DNA of 64,000 nucleotides from Streptomyces sp. Ru62 (GCF_002920615.1 NZ_PQSU01000032.1:44851-108850); one strand, 5' to 3'; counted from the first letter of the stretch, positions 1 to 8,287 are shown. The notes: a model not told the origin generated them from the letters alone. Numbers and translations: made by a program.

Positions 1-95
1 GCATCCACCGGCCGGACGGCAAGGTGGTGCAGGGCGAGGTCCTCAGGGAGGACCGGCCCGAGCCGGGGGAGCAGAGGCCCCCGCTCACGCGCTGA
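1..95 (+). CDS. C-terminal end of a truncated upstream gene
   Basis: The window opens inside a reading frame (codons begin at base 3) that encodes about 30 charged, proline-rich residues ending in RPPLTR before a TGA at 93-95. A strong hairpin follows 23 bases later, as expected for a gene end. The fragment is too short to identify. A membrane protein of the FxsA type, which often ends in a charged tail of this kind, is a guess only. Confidence 0.5.
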   Translation, partial: IHRPDGKVVQGEVLREDRPEPGEQRPPLTR

Positions 96-118
96 GCATC
101 CCGCACGAGAACCGGCAA

Positions 119-165
119 ACGACCGCGGGCGCCGTACGTAGGAGACGTACGGCGCCCGCGGTCGT
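119..165. terminator. Bidirectional rho-independent-type hairpin
   Basis: A perfect 21-bp stem (119-139 with 145-165) encloses a 5-base loop (AGGAG). It lies between the end of the partial gene on the plus strand and the end of rbpA on the minus strand, so it can serve both convergent genes. There is no long T tract, which is usual in Streptomyces. Confidence 0.85.
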
Positions 166-180
166 TGTGCTGTATGCGCG

Positions 181-555
181 TTACGCGCTCTTGCGGCTGT
201 CCCTGGGGTGGACCGCGATGTTCATCGCCCCCGAGCGCAGCACCGCCAGACGCTCCTCAAGGACCTCTTCGAGTTCCTCGCGGGTGCGTCGCTCCATCAG
301 CATGTCCCAGTGGGTACGCGCGGGCTTGGCCTTCTTCTCCTCAGGGCCGTCGCCGTCCACGAGGAGTGCCTGGGCACCACAGACCTTGCACTCCCACTCC
401 GGCGGGATCTCCGCCTCGACCGAGAAGGGCATCTCGAACCGGTGCCCCTTCTCGCATGCGTACTCCACGGCCTGGCGCGGGGCCAGGTCGATACCGCGGT
501 CCGTCTCGTAGCTGGTCACCACGAGGCGCGTACCGCGAAGAGCTCGCTCACTCAT
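181..555 (-). CDS. rbpA: RNA polymerase-binding protein RbpA
   Basis: This 124-residue protein matches the actinobacterial RNA polymerase-binding protein that contacts the principal sigma factor and stabilises the open complex. The sequence shows the typical start MSERALRGTRLVV and the zinc-binding set Cys34, His38, Cys56 and Cys59. It also has the basic linker (EEKKAKPARTHWD) followed by the sigma-interaction helices (RRTREELEEVLEERLAVLR). Length and start agree with the family. It is monocistronic here, with a SigR-type promoter upstream and a strong terminator downstream. Identification is firm. Confidence 0.96.
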   Translation of the reverse strand: MSERALRGTRLVVTSYETDRGIDLAPRQAVEYACEKGHRFEMPFSVEAEIPPEWECKVCGAQALLVDGDGPEEKKAKPARTHWDMLMERRTREELEEVLEERLAVLRSGAMNIAVHPRDSRKSA

Positions 556-616
556 GAATCGTGCCTCCCGGGCTTGTCGCCCACAGGACAGGTGTCGCTG
601 TCGTCGTCATCCGGTC

Positions 617-643
617 AACGTCCGGTCGGCGGTAAAGATTCCC
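617..643 (-). promoter_or_regulatory. SigR-type promoter of rbpA
   Basis: On the minus strand the sequence reads GGGAAT (638-643), 18 bases, then GTT (617-619). This is the consensus for the thiol-oxidative-stress sigma factor SigR of Streptomyces. It lies about 60-90 bases upstream of the rbpA start. rbpA is a known SigR target in S. coelicolor, so the site is expected here. Confidence 0.82.
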
Positions 644-833
644 GTTCCGAGTCCCGTTCCGGGTCATGCGTCGCCGTCGTAGCCGCCCCTTGTTCTACCC
701 ACAGGCGCCCGGTTTGTCACATCTGCTAGCAGATGTCACCCAGCGTTTCGGCATCTTTGACGCGCAGTAACGGTACGCCTGGCAGGCCAAACGCGTACAC
801 TACCGCCCTTTCACGCCGAGTGCTAAATCGGCG

Positions 834-2180
834 CTAGATCTTCTCCGGAAACGGGTTCCCCGCCTCGGAGATCGCACGCCGCACCGGGACCCGCGCCAGC
901 AGGACGAAGCCGACGACGAAGAAGGCCACCAGCGAGATGATCGCCGACCGGTAGCTGCCGGTCAGCTGGTAGGTCACGCCGAACAGCAGTGGCCCCAGCC
1001 AGCTCATCCCGCGGTCGCTCATCTCGTACGCCGAGAAGTACTCGGCCTCCTTGCCCGGGGGCACCAGATGGGAGAACAGCGACCGGGACAGCGCCTGGCT
1101 GCCGCCGAGGACCAGGCCGATCCCGGCGGCCAGCACGAAGAACCACACCGGCGCCCGCGCGGGCAGGAACCAGCCTGCCGCCAGGGTGAGCGTCCAGGCC
1201 ACCAACGAGCCCAGGATCGTCCGCTGCGCGCCGTACGTCCGCGCCAGCCGGCCCATCGCCAGCGCCCCCGCCACGGCCAGCACCTGCACCAGCAGCACCG
1301 CCCCGATCAGGGTCGACTGGCCGAGACCCAGCTCCTCGGAGCCGTAGACCGAGGCCTGGGTGATCACCGTCTGGATGCCGTCGTTGTAGACGAGGTACGC
1401 CAGCAGGAACGCCAGGGTCAGCGGATGCCGGCGCATGTCCCGGACCGTCGCGGCCAGCTGCCGCAGCCCCGGTGCCGTGGCCTGGCCCACGCGCGCGTGG
1501 CGGTCGCGCAGCCGGCGTAGCGGTACGAGAGTGAAGGCGCCCCACCACAGGCCCGCCGAGGCCAGGCAGACCCGGACGGCGGCGGTCTCGGAGAGGCCGA
1601 AGGAGTCGTGCGCCGAGTACAGCACCAGGTTGGCGACGAGGACGAGTGAGCCCGCCGCGTAGCCGAAGGCCCAGCCCTGGGAGGAGACCGCGTCACGCTG
1701 CTCGGGCGGCGCGATCTGCGGCAGATAGGAGTTGTAGAGCATCATCCCGACGGACTGCGCCGCGTTGGCCACGACGAGCAGCACCCCGCCGAGCAGATAC
1801 CGGTCGCCGTCCAGGAAGAACATCCCGGTGGTCGCCGCCGCGCCGGTGTACGCCGCCGCCGCGAGCAGCGGCTTCTTGCGGCCCGTACGGTCGGCCGCGC
1901 CGCCCACCAGGGGCATCACGACGACGGCCAGGACCACCGACAGGGACACCGCGTACGCGAAGAAGGAGCCGGCCCGGACCGGGACGCCCAGCGGGTGCAC
2001 ATAGCCGTCGGCGTCCGCCGCGTGCTCGGCGACCGAGGTGAGGTACGGGCCGAGGAAGACGGTGAGGACACTCGTCGAATAGACGGAGCACGCCCAGTCG
2101 TAGACGTACCAGCCGCGCTGCTCGCGCCTGAGGCCGGCGGACTCGTCCGCGGCCTCCGCCCGCACGGTGTCGGTGCTCAC
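834..2180 (-). CDS. UMF1/Atg22-type MFS transporter
   Basis: This is a membrane transporter of about 448 residues with roughly twelve hydrophobic segments. The opening GWYVYDWACSVYSTSVL is typical of the UMF1 (Atg22-like) branch of the major facilitator superfamily, and the loop GGAADRTGRKKP is the MFS motif between TM2 and TM3. The substrate is unknown; relatives are annotated as effluxers of amino acids or sugars. I chose the GTG at 2178-2180 because a GCGAGGG ribosome-binding site precedes it. An in-frame TTG at 2202-2204 would add eight residues. It lies 56 bases downstream of the phosphodiesterase gene and may be co-transcribed. Confidence 0.85.
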   Translation of the reverse strand: MSTDTVRAEAADESAGLRREQRGWYVYDWACSVYSTSVLTVFLGPYLTSVAEHAADADGYVHPLGVPVRAGSFFAYAVSLSVVLAVVVMPLVGGAADRTGRKKPLLAAAAYTGAAATTGMFFLDGDRYLLGGVLLVVANAAQSVGMMLYNSYLPQIAPPEQRDAVSSQGWAFGYAAGSLVLVANLVLYSAHDSFGLSETAAVRVCLASAGLWWGAFTLVPLRRLRDRHARVGQATAPGLRQLAATVRDMRRHPLTLAFLLAYLVYNDGIQTVITQASVYGSEELGLGQSTLIGAVLLVQVLAVAGALAMGRLARTYGAQRTILGSLVAWTLTLAAGWFLPARAPVWFFVLAAGIGLVLGGSQALSRSLFSHLVPPGKEAEYFSAYEMSDRGMSWLGPLLFGVTYQLTGSYRSAIISLVAFFVVGFVLLARVPVRRAISEAGNPFPEKI

Positions 2181-2236
2181 CCGTGCCCTCGCTTCCCCGC
2201 TCAACCGCGAAGGCCCGGGCCGGGGCGGCCGGGTGG

Positions 2237-3013
2237 TCAGACCCAGACGCCGCGGTCCTCCATCACCTTGCGCAACGTGTCGATGTGATCGGTCATGATG
2301 CCATCAACTCCCAGGTCCAGGAGCCGGTGCATCCGTTCCGCCTCGTTGATCGTCCACACGTGCACCTGGAGCCCGCGCGCGTGGGCGGCGCGGACGAAGC
2401 GGTGGTCGACGACGGGCACGCCCGACTGGGCCTCCGGCACCTGCGCGGCCACGGCCGACCGGCGCACCGCGGCCGGCAGCCCCCACGAGCGCAGCCGCAG
2501 GCTCAGCACCCCGCGCGTGCCGAACGAGGTGGCCAGCCGGGGCCCCGCCAGCCGCTGGGCCCGCAGCACGCGTGCCTCGGAGAAGGAGCCCACGCAGATC
2601 CGGTCCCAGGCGTCCATGCGCTCGACCAGGTCCAGCAGGGGCCGCAGCGCGGGCTCCGCCTTGACGTCGACGTTCCAGCGCACCTCGGGGAAGGTCTCCA
2701 GCAGCTCCTCGAACAGCGGCACCGGTTCACGGCCGCCCACGCGCGCGTGCCGCACGTCCGCCCAGGGCAGGTCGGCGATCCGGCCCGCGCCGTCGGTGAC
2801 CCGGTCCAGGGTCGCGTCGTGGAAGGCGACCAGCCGGCCGTCCGCCGTGGCGTGCACATCCGTCTCGATGTAGCGGTAGCCCAGCTCCACCGCGCGCCGG
2901 AACTGGGCCACGGTGTTCTCCAGCCCGTCGGCCGCCCCGCCCCGGTGGGCGAAGGCGATCGGCCCCCGGTGGTCCAGGAAGGGGTGCCGCGGGCGTGATG
3001 TCGTGAGGCTCAC
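2237..3013 (-). CDS. Glycerophosphodiester phosphodiesterase
   Basis: This 258-residue enzyme should hydrolyse glycerophosphodiesters to glycerol-3-phosphate and an alcohol. The motifs are clear: AFAHRGGAADGLENT near the N-terminus (catalytic HRG), ETDVH and FHD for metal and acid/base residues, NVDVK in the middle, and VHVWTINE with GVDGIMTDH at the C-terminus. No signal peptide is visible, so it should be cytoplasmic. Translation starts at GTG 3011-3013, which overlaps the TGA of the upstream yczE-like gene as GTGA. This predicts translational coupling in one operon. Confidence 0.92.
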   Translation of the reverse strand: MSLTTSRPRHPFLDHRGPIAFAHRGGAADGLENTVAQFRRAVELGYRYIETDVHATADGRLVAFHDATLDRVTDGAGRIADLPWADVRHARVGGREPVPLFEELLETFPEVRWNVDVKAEPALRPLLDLVERMDAWDRICVGSFSEARVLRAQRLAGPRLATSFGTRGVLSLRLRSWGLPAAVRRSAVAAQVPEAQSGVPVVDHRFVRAAHARGLQVHVWTINEAERMHRLLDLGVDGIMTDHIDTLRKVMEDRGVWV

Positions 3014-3681
3014 GGTCGCAGTATCGCGCGCCCGGGTGTCGCCGCGGCAACGACGGTGCTGCCCGCCGGTGCCGACGGGACGGCGAACACCCGCAGGAAG
3101 GCCTGCGCCAGCGGTCCGATGGACACGGCGTAGAGCACGGTGCCCACCCCGATGGTGCCGCCCAGGACGAATCCGGTGACCACCACCGCTACCTCCACCG
3201 CCGTCCGCATCAGCCGGATCGACCGGCCGGTGCGCCGGTGCAGGCCCGTCATCAGCCCGTCGCGCGGGCCCGGCCCGAAGCGCGCCGCGATGTAGAGGCC
3301 GGTCGCCGCGCCGTTCAGCACGATCCCCGCGAGCAGCAGCGGGACACGGGCGGTGAGGGCGTGCGCGTCCGGGAGCAGCGCGAGCGTGCCGTCCATGGCG
3401 AGGCCGACCACGAACACGTTCGAGACCGTGCCGAGCCCGGGGCGCTGGCGCAGCGGGATCCACAGGAGCAGCACCGTCGCGCCCACGATGATCGACACCA
3501 CCCCGATGCTCAGCCCGGTCAGCTCCGCGAGCCCCTGGTGCAGCACGTTCCACGGCTCCAGGCCCAGGCCCGCCGCCACGAGCAGCGCGGAACTCGCGCC
3601 GTAGAGCGCGAGCCCGGCGTACAGCTGGACCAGCCGCCGTCCGAGGTGGCGGCCGGGAGCGGATGGACTGGGAGCGGACAT
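3010..3681 (-). CDS. YczE-family membrane protein
   Basis: This 223-residue polytopic membrane protein starts MSAPSPSAPGRHLGRRLVQLYAGLALYG and has about five or six hydrophobic helices. Conserved elements LGLEPWNVLHQGLA and FGPGPRDGLMTGLHRR, both with a Gly/Pro-rich turn and an acidic residue, match the YczE/DUF6198 family. The function is unknown. It is divergent from a MocR-type regulator, and the yczE-yczR pairing is a known arrangement in which the regulator controls the membrane gene. The upstream in-frame extension to 3870 is rejected because it overlaps the regulator gene and the intergenic repeats. Confidence 0.85.
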   Translation of the reverse strand: MSAPSPSAPGRHLGRRLVQLYAGLALYGASSALLVAAGLGLEPWNVLHQGLAELTGLSIGVVSIIVGATVLLLWIPLRQRPGLGTVSNVFVVGLAMDGTLALLPDAHALTARVPLLLAGIVLNGAATGLYIAARFGPGPRDGLMTGLHRRTGRSIRLMRTAVEVAVVVTGFVLGGTIGVGTVLYAVSIGPLAQAFLRVFAVPSAPAGSTVVAAATPGRAILRP

Positions 3682-3705
3682 GGACGTACCCCCCTGGGTG
3701 GTGGC

Positions 3706-3760
3706 TGTGGCCTGACGCATGACACTCTGTGGCTTGGGATGAATCGTCATCCATGGCCAA
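3706..3760. promoter_or_regulatory. Candidate YczR (MocR) operator region
   Basis: The 103-base divergent gap holds TGTGGCCTG (3706-3714) and TGTGGCTTG (3728-3736), a direct repeat with a 22-base period. A weaker third copy CATGGCCAA lies at 3752-3760, and a perfect inverted repeat GGATGA-ATCG-TCATCC spans 3737-3752. MocR regulators commonly bind direct repeats about two helical turns apart. Assignment to the adjacent regulator is inference from position. Confidence 0.45.
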
Positions 3761-3784
3761 TTCCGGGAAGGTGGACTGATCTTC

Positions 3785-5293
3785 ATGGCGCAGTGGACCT
3801 CGGCCGTGGGGGCCGCGCAGCTCGCCCGGCTCCTCAACTCCCAGCAGGACCGCCCGGCCGGCCCCGGCACCCGCCGTCCCCCCGCCTATCGCGCCCTCGC
3901 CGACGGCGTCCGGCTGCTCGTGCTGGAGGGCCGGGTCCCGGTGGCCGCGCGCCTGCCCGCGGAACGCGAACTGGCCCTGGCCCTGTCCGTCAGCCGCACC
4001 ACCGTCGCGGCGGCCTACGAGGCGCTGCGCGGCGAGGGCTTCCTGGAGTCCCGGCGCGGCGCCGGGAGCTGGACCGCCGTACCGGCCGGCAACCCCATCC
4101 CCGCCCGCGGCCTGGAACCCCTGCCGCCCGAGGCCCTGGGCTCGGTGATCGACCTCGGCTGCGCCTCGCTCCCGGCGCCCGAGCCGTGGCTCACCCGGGC
4201 CGTGCAGGGCGCCCTCGAGGAACTGCCGCCGTACGCCCACACCCACGGCGACTACCCGGCCGGACTGCCCGCGCTGCGTTCGATGATCGCCGAGCGGTAC
4301 ACCGCGCGCGGGATCCCCACCATGCCGGAGCAGATCATGGTGACGACCGGTGCGATGGGCGCCATCGACGCCATCTGCCACCTCTTCGCGGGCCGGGGCG
4401 AGCGGATCGCCGTGGAGTCCCCGTCCTACGCCAACATCCTGCAGCTGATGCGCGAGGCGGGCGCCCGGCTCGTGCCCGTCGCGATGGCCGAGGGCCTGTC
4501 CGGCTGGGACCTGGACCGCTGGCGCCAGGTGCTGCGCGAGGCCGCGCCGCGGATCGCCTACGTGGTCGCCGACTTCCACAACCCCACCGGGGCGCTCGCC
4601 GACGAGGACCAGCGGCGCCGGCTGGTGGACGCGGCCCGCGCGGCCGGCACGGTGCTGGTCGCCGACGAGACGATGAGCGAGCTGTGGCTTGAGGAGGAGT
4701 TCCGGGACGGCGGTATGCCCCGCCCGGTGTGCGGCTTCGACCCGGCCGGCTCCACGGTGATCACGGTCGGCTCGGCCAGCAAGGCGTTCTGGGCCGGGAT
4801 GCGGATCGGCTGGGTGCGGGCGGCGCCCGACGTCGTGCGCAGCCTGGTCGCCGCGCGGGCCTACGCCGACCTGGGCACGCCGGTGCTGGAGCAGCTGGCC
4901 GTGAACTGGCTCTTCAGCACCGGGGGCTGGGAGCAGGCGGTCGAGCTGCGCCGGGCGCAGGCCCGGGAGAACCGGGACGCCCTGGTGGCCGCGCTGCGCC
5001 GGGAACTGCCCGGCTGGGAGTTCGAGGTGCCCCGGGGCGGCCTGACCCTGTGGGTGCGCGCGGGCGGCCTGTCCGGGTCCCGCCTCGCGGAAGCGGGCGA
5101 ACGGACCGGCGTACGGGTCCCGTCCGGCCCTCGCTTCGGCGTCGACGGCGCGTTCGAGGGCTATGTCCGGCTTCCGTTCACCGTCGGGGGAGCGGTGGCG
5201 GACGAGGCGGCGGCACGGCTCGCCGCCGCGGCCCGGCTGGTGGAGTCGGGGGCGACGGGGGCGGGCGAGGCGCCGAGGACGTTCGTGGCGTAG
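3785..5293 (+). CDS. MocR-type GntR/aminotransferase-fold regulator (YczR-like)
   Basis: The protein has 502 residues. Residues about 40-105 form a GntR winged helix (RLPAERELALALSVSRTTVAAAYEALRGEGFLESRRGAGSW, in segments). Residues 130-490 form a fold-type I aminotransferase domain with DFHNPTG, VADETMSELW and the PLP lysine context VGSASKAFWAGMRIGW. Such proteins use pyridoxal phosphate as a ligand or cofactor and regulate adjacent genes. It is divergent from the yczE-like gene, which marks it as a YczR-type MocR. The start ATG has a GAAGGTGG ribosome-binding site. Downstream lie two tandem hairpins. Confidence 0.9.
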   Translation: MAQWTSAVGAAQLARLLNSQQDRPAGPGTRRPPAYRALADGVRLLVLEGRVPVAARLPAERELALALSVSRTTVAAAYEALRGEGFLESRRGAGSWTAVPAGNPIPARGLEPLPPEALGSVIDLGCASLPAPEPWLTRAVQGALEELPPYAHTHGDYPAGLPALRSMIAERYTARGIPTMPEQIMVTTGAMGAIDAICHLFAGRGERIAVESPSYANILQLMREAGARLVPVAMAEGLSGWDLDRWRQVLREAAPRIAYVVADFHNPTGALADEDQRRRLVDAARAAGTVLVADETMSELWLEEEFRDGGMPRPVCGFDPAGSTVITVGSASKAFWAGMRIGWVRAAPDVVRSLVAARAYADLGTPVLEQLAVNWLFSTGGWEQAVELRRAQARENRDALVAALRRELPGWEFEVPRGGLTLWVRAGGLSGSRLAEAGERTGVRVPSGPRFGVDGAFEGYVRLPFTVGGAVADEAAARLAAAARLVESGATGAGEAPRTFVA

Positions 5294-5349
5294 GGCGGGC
5301 GGGTCCGGGACCTTGGCGGTCCGGGGCCCTGGCGGTTCGGGGTTCGGAT

Positions 5350-5413
5350 GCGTGTCCGGCTGCGGGACCGTCGTGGCCGGACACGCGGTTCCCCGCGTCC
5401 CCTGGGGAACCGC
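5350..5413. terminator. Two tandem hairpins between convergent genes
   Basis: An 11-bp perfect stem (5350-5360 with 5376-5386) is followed at once by a 10-bp perfect stem (5385-5394 with 5404-5413). They lie between the ends of the MocR gene and the FtsK-like gene and can terminate transcription from both sides. Confidence 0.75.
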
Positions 5414-5451
5414 AGTCCCGTCGGCCGCGGGGCTCCGCTGCCGCCAGGGTG

Positions 5452-7065
5452 CTACGAAGGCTCCGCCGCCAGAGCCTCCGCGGGGACCGGTGCCTTCCCC
5501 GCCGTCGGTTTCGAGAGAGCCGTCGGCTCCTCCTCCACGGCGGTGGTCCGCGGTGGCAGCAGCTCCAGGACCGCCTGCCGGTCGGCGTCACTCGTGGCGT
5601 CGTCGTACGGATCCGGCGTACGCGGCACCTGGAGCCGGTGCACCGGACCGGACCCCAGCCGGGCGTACCCCCGCCCGGGCGGCACGTGCGCCATCGACGT
5701 CGTGTGCGGTGACGCCCCCAGCACCGCCTCCACCTCCTCCGGCGCGGCGGAACCGAGCACGACACGCGCGCGCGTGTGCTGCCGTACCGCGTCGCTGAGC
5801 ACCTCCGCGCTGTCGAACTGCTCGGCCACGACCACGGTCACGTTCGCCGCGCGGCCGTGCCGCAACGGCACCTGGAGCAGCGCCTGCGGGTCCTTGCGGC
5901 CGTCCGCCAGGGCGAGGTGCGCGAAGACACCCGGGCGGTCGAGCACGATCCACAGCGGGCGCCGGGTGTCCGGGGGCGGCGGGTCGCCCGCCTGCCGCGC
6001 CAGGTTGATCGCGACGAGCCGCCGCTCGGTCTCCCGCGCGGCCCACTCCAGGCTGGCCAGCGCCCCGGGCAGCGCGCACTCCACGGCCAGGACGCCGCTC
6101 CGTCCGGTCAGGCAGGCGTACTCGCCGGTGCCGCCGCCGTCGACGATCAGCACGTCGCCGTACTGGAGGGCCTGGATGGCGACCGAGCGCAACAGGGTGG
6201 ACGTGCCGCTGCCGGGGTGGCCCATGGCCAGCAGGTGCGGCTCGGTGGAGCGGATGCCGGTGCGCCAGACGACCGGCGGCACGTCGACCCGTTCCTCCCC
6301 GTAGGAGAGGGGGAGCGTGCGCTGGACCTCGCTGGGGTCGGTGAAGCCGAGGACTGTTTCGCCGGGCGCGGTGACGAAGCGCTGGGCGGGGATGTCGGCG
6401 GGCAGCGGCGGGAGGGCGGTGACGGTGAGCTGGTTGCCCTCCTCGTCCCAGGCGAAGTGGTACTCGCGGCTCCGCCCGGCCTTCGCGGTGAGCAACTGCT
6501 CGATCCGCGCGCGGGCCGCGGGCTCGCCGTCCGGGAAGTAGGCGGGGTAGCGGATCACGAGGTGGCCGATGCGTCCGGCGTCGTCGAACTCGTGGGCCAC
6601 GTAGGCCTTCTCCCACTCCCCGCCGTGCGTGTACAGCGGCGCCGGGTCCTCGGAGCTGGAGAAGCACGGCACCAGGGCCTCGTACAGCGCCTGGAGCCGT
6701 TGGGTCTGGGACTCGTCGGGTCCCTCGGGCGCCGACGGGGTGCGGTCGCGGCCGTGCCAGGCCGCTGCCGCCATCACGGCGATGACGGCGAACAGCGGCC
6801 CGTACGGCATCAGGGCCACGATCAGGACCATGGAAGCCACGAAGAACAGCAGTGGCCCGCGCTTGTCCTTGGGCGTGTCCGCCCACCTGCGCCGGCCGGC
6901 CGAGGCCAGCAGGCGCAGCCCGCGCGTCACGGTGATCAGCGGCTGGAGGACGTCGGTGGCGCTGTCCGCCGCCGTCCGGGCCAGCTCCCTGCTCCGGGCG
7001 ATCTGCGTCCGGGCGATCTGGGCGCTGTCCTTGCTCAGAATGCGGGGGAGAGGGCGCCGGGCCAC
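5452..7065 (-). CDS. FtsK/TraB-like membrane-anchored ATPase
   Basis: This 537-residue protein has two closely spaced hydrophobic helices near residues 72-104 (GPLLFFVASMVLIVALMPYG and AVIAVMAAAAW). A P-loop ATPase domain follows, with Walker A GHPGSGTSTLL around residue 270 and a Walker-B-like strand DVLIVDGGG. Two N-terminal helices plus a C-terminal DNA-translocase-like ATPase resemble the FtsK/SpoIIIE and TraB families, although the usual gamma domain is not obvious. The GTG start has GGAGA five bases upstream. It follows a 64-residue membrane protein gene by about 40 bases and is probably in the same operon. The function is unproven; a role in DNA transfer or secretion is possible. Confidence 0.75.
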   Translation of the reverse strand: MARRPLPRILSKDSAQIARTQIARSRELARTAADSATDVLQPLITVTRGLRLLASAGRRRWADTPKDKRGPLLFFVASMVLIVALMPYGPLFAVIAVMAAAAWHGRDRTPSAPEGPDESQTQRLQALYEALVPCFSSSEDPAPLYTHGGEWEKAYVAHEFDDAGRIGHLVIRYPAYFPDGEPAARARIEQLLTAKAGRSREYHFAWDEEGNQLTVTALPPLPADIPAQRFVTAPGETVLGFTDPSEVQRTLPLSYGEERVDVPPVVWRTGIRSTEPHLLAMGHPGSGTSTLLRSVAIQALQYGDVLIVDGGGTGEYACLTGRSGVLAVECALPGALASLEWAARETERRLVAINLARQAGDPPPPDTRRPLWIVLDRPGVFAHLALADGRKDPQALLQVPLRHGRAANVTVVVAEQFDSAEVLSDAVRQHTRARVVLGSAAPEEVEAVLGASPHTTSMAHVPPGRGYARLGSGPVHRLQVPRTPDPYDDATSDADRQAVLELLPPRTTAVEEEPTALSKPTAGKAPVPAEALAAEPS

Positions 7066-7105
7066 TGCTGTCTCCTGATGGTGCGTGCGGGCGGGACTGG
7101 AGGGG

Positions 7106-7300
7106 TCAGAACTTGATGCCGCCCAGGAGGCTGGCCAGGCTCTCTCCTCCGGCTTTGATGCTCGGGGCGATGCCTGTGGTCGACAGGTAGAAGCCGAAGA
7201 GTGCCGACACCGTGGCGTGCGAGCCCTTCAGTCCGTCCTTGCGGAAGAACAGGAAGACGACGACGCCGAGCAGCAGCACACCTGAGAGCGAGAGGATCAT
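7106..7300 (-). CDS. Small integral membrane protein (64 aa)
   Basis: The protein begins MILSLSGVLLLGVVVFLFFRKDG, a strong transmembrane helix, and ends with a second mildly hydrophobic stretch and GGESLASLLGGIKF. An AGGAGG ribosome-binding site precedes the ATG. Small hydrophobic proteins beside TraB/FtsK-like ATPases occur in Streptomyces plasmid transfer (Spd) modules, so a partner role for the next gene is plausible. No family name can be assigned with confidence. Confidence 0.75.
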   Translation of the reverse strand: MILSLSGVLLLGVVVFLFFRKDGLKGSHATVSALFGFYLSTTGIAPSIKAGGESLASLLGGIKF

Positions 7301-7411
7301 TTGGGGCCTCCTGGTGTCGATGGTGGGGGACAGTCACCATGAGTTCTTCCAGGATCACAGGATGTATCCATACGATTAAAGGTGCAACTGGGTGAAAAGC
7401 GGTAGATTTCC

Positions 7412-7425
7412 CTCACTCGGGTGAG
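7412..7425. promoter_or_regulatory. Inverted repeat in divergent gap
   Basis: CTCAC-TCGG-GTGAG is a perfect 5-bp inverted repeat. It lies in the 294-base gap between the small membrane protein gene (minus strand) and the ankyrin gene (plus strand). It follows an A+T-rich stretch near 7366-7410 that may hold promoters. No regulator can be assigned. Confidence 0.25.
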
Positions 7426-7594
7426 TGTGTCAGAGCACGGTTGACCAGGCGTGATGTCGGTGCGGGGCGCCCGGTGGGCACTGCTGCTGATCTTTACCTC
7501 GGGCAGATCGGGTCATGTGCCACGCGAGCCAGTACGCTGGCGATTCACCCGTACGAAGCAGTCCCCGAATCAGCATGGAGAGGTGGTCCGGCCG

Positions 7595-7987
7595 ATGAGT
7601 GAAGTTCCCGACCCCGAGGTCGTGGAGCTGGCGACCAAGATCTTCGATCTGGCCCGGCAGGGGCAGACCGAGGCGCTCGTGGCGTATGTCGACGCGGGTG
7701 TTCCGGCCAACCTCACCAACGACCGCGGCGACTCCCTGGTGATGCTCGCCGCCTACCACGGTCACGCCGACGCGGTACGCGCGCTGCTCACCCGTGGCGC
7801 GGCGGTGGATCAGGTCAACGACCGGGGCCAGACCCCGCTCGCGGGTGCCGTCTTCAAGGGTGAGACGGACGTCATCAAGGCCCTCCTGGAGGGCGGAGCC
7901 GATCCTTCCGCAGGCACGCCGTCGGCCGTCGACACGGCCCGGATGTTCGGCAGGACAGAGCTTCTGCAACTGTTCGGCGTCCACTGA
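7595..7987 (+). CDS. Ankyrin-repeat protein
   Basis: This 130-residue protein consists of about three ankyrin repeats. Visible repeat signatures are NDRGDSLVMLAAYHGHADAV, NDRGQTPLAGAVFKGETDVI and a degenerate last repeat ending in GRTELLQLFGVH. Such repeats mediate protein-protein contacts; no enzymatic motif is present. I chose the ATG at 7595, which follows a GGAGAGG ribosome-binding site. A longer in-frame extension to 7451 lacks a site and has a composition unlike the rest. Confidence 0.88.
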   Translation: MSEVPDPEVVELATKIFDLARQGQTEALVAYVDAGVPANLTNDRGDSLVMLAAYHGHADAVRALLTRGAAVDQVNDRGQTPLAGAVFKGETDVIKALLEGGADPSAGTPSAVDTARMFGRTELLQLFGVH

Positions 7988-8181
7988 CGTCGACGCACTG
8001 ATCAGGTACGACACGGAAAACGGGGGAGGCGGTACAGGGCCGCCGGAAATACGGTCGCGGCAGCACACACCGCGGGTCATCATGACGACGTGATTCACGG
8101 ACGCGATGGCTGGGCAGGTGTTGCCGCACCGCGCGGGCCGTGATGCGGTCCGCATGGGCCACCGACGAGAGGCAGAGAGAG

Positions 8182-8241
8182 ATGGTCTACAGCAAGCAAG
8201 AGACGGCGGGCGCTCCGACGTTGTGTCACGCGGCCAGGTAA
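8182..8241 (+). CDS. Putative 19-codon leader ORF
   Basis: Forty-six bases upstream of the HEAT-like gene lies an ATG preceded by the purine-rich GAGGCAGAGAGAG. It encodes MVYSKQETAGAPTLCHAAR and ends with TAA, a rare stop in this genome. The good ribosome-binding site and its position in the leader of the next gene suggest a translated small ORF or attenuator peptide. I know no named family. Conservation in other species would be the test. Confidence 0.4.
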   Translation: MVYSKQETAGAPTLCHAAR

Positions 8242-8287
8242 TGCGTGTTCCCCGGTTGCGTCGACGCTTGATGTGAGGCTGTTTCCC

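Noticed and set aside
3682..3870. N-terminal extension of the yczE-like protein
   Set aside because: It runs through the divergent promoter and into the MocR gene, and its residues are not membrane-like.
2237..4579. A single 780-codon minus-strand protein
   Set aside because: Only the last 258 codons (glycerophosphodiesterase) are real. The rest overlaps yczE in another frame and the MocR regulator on the other strand.
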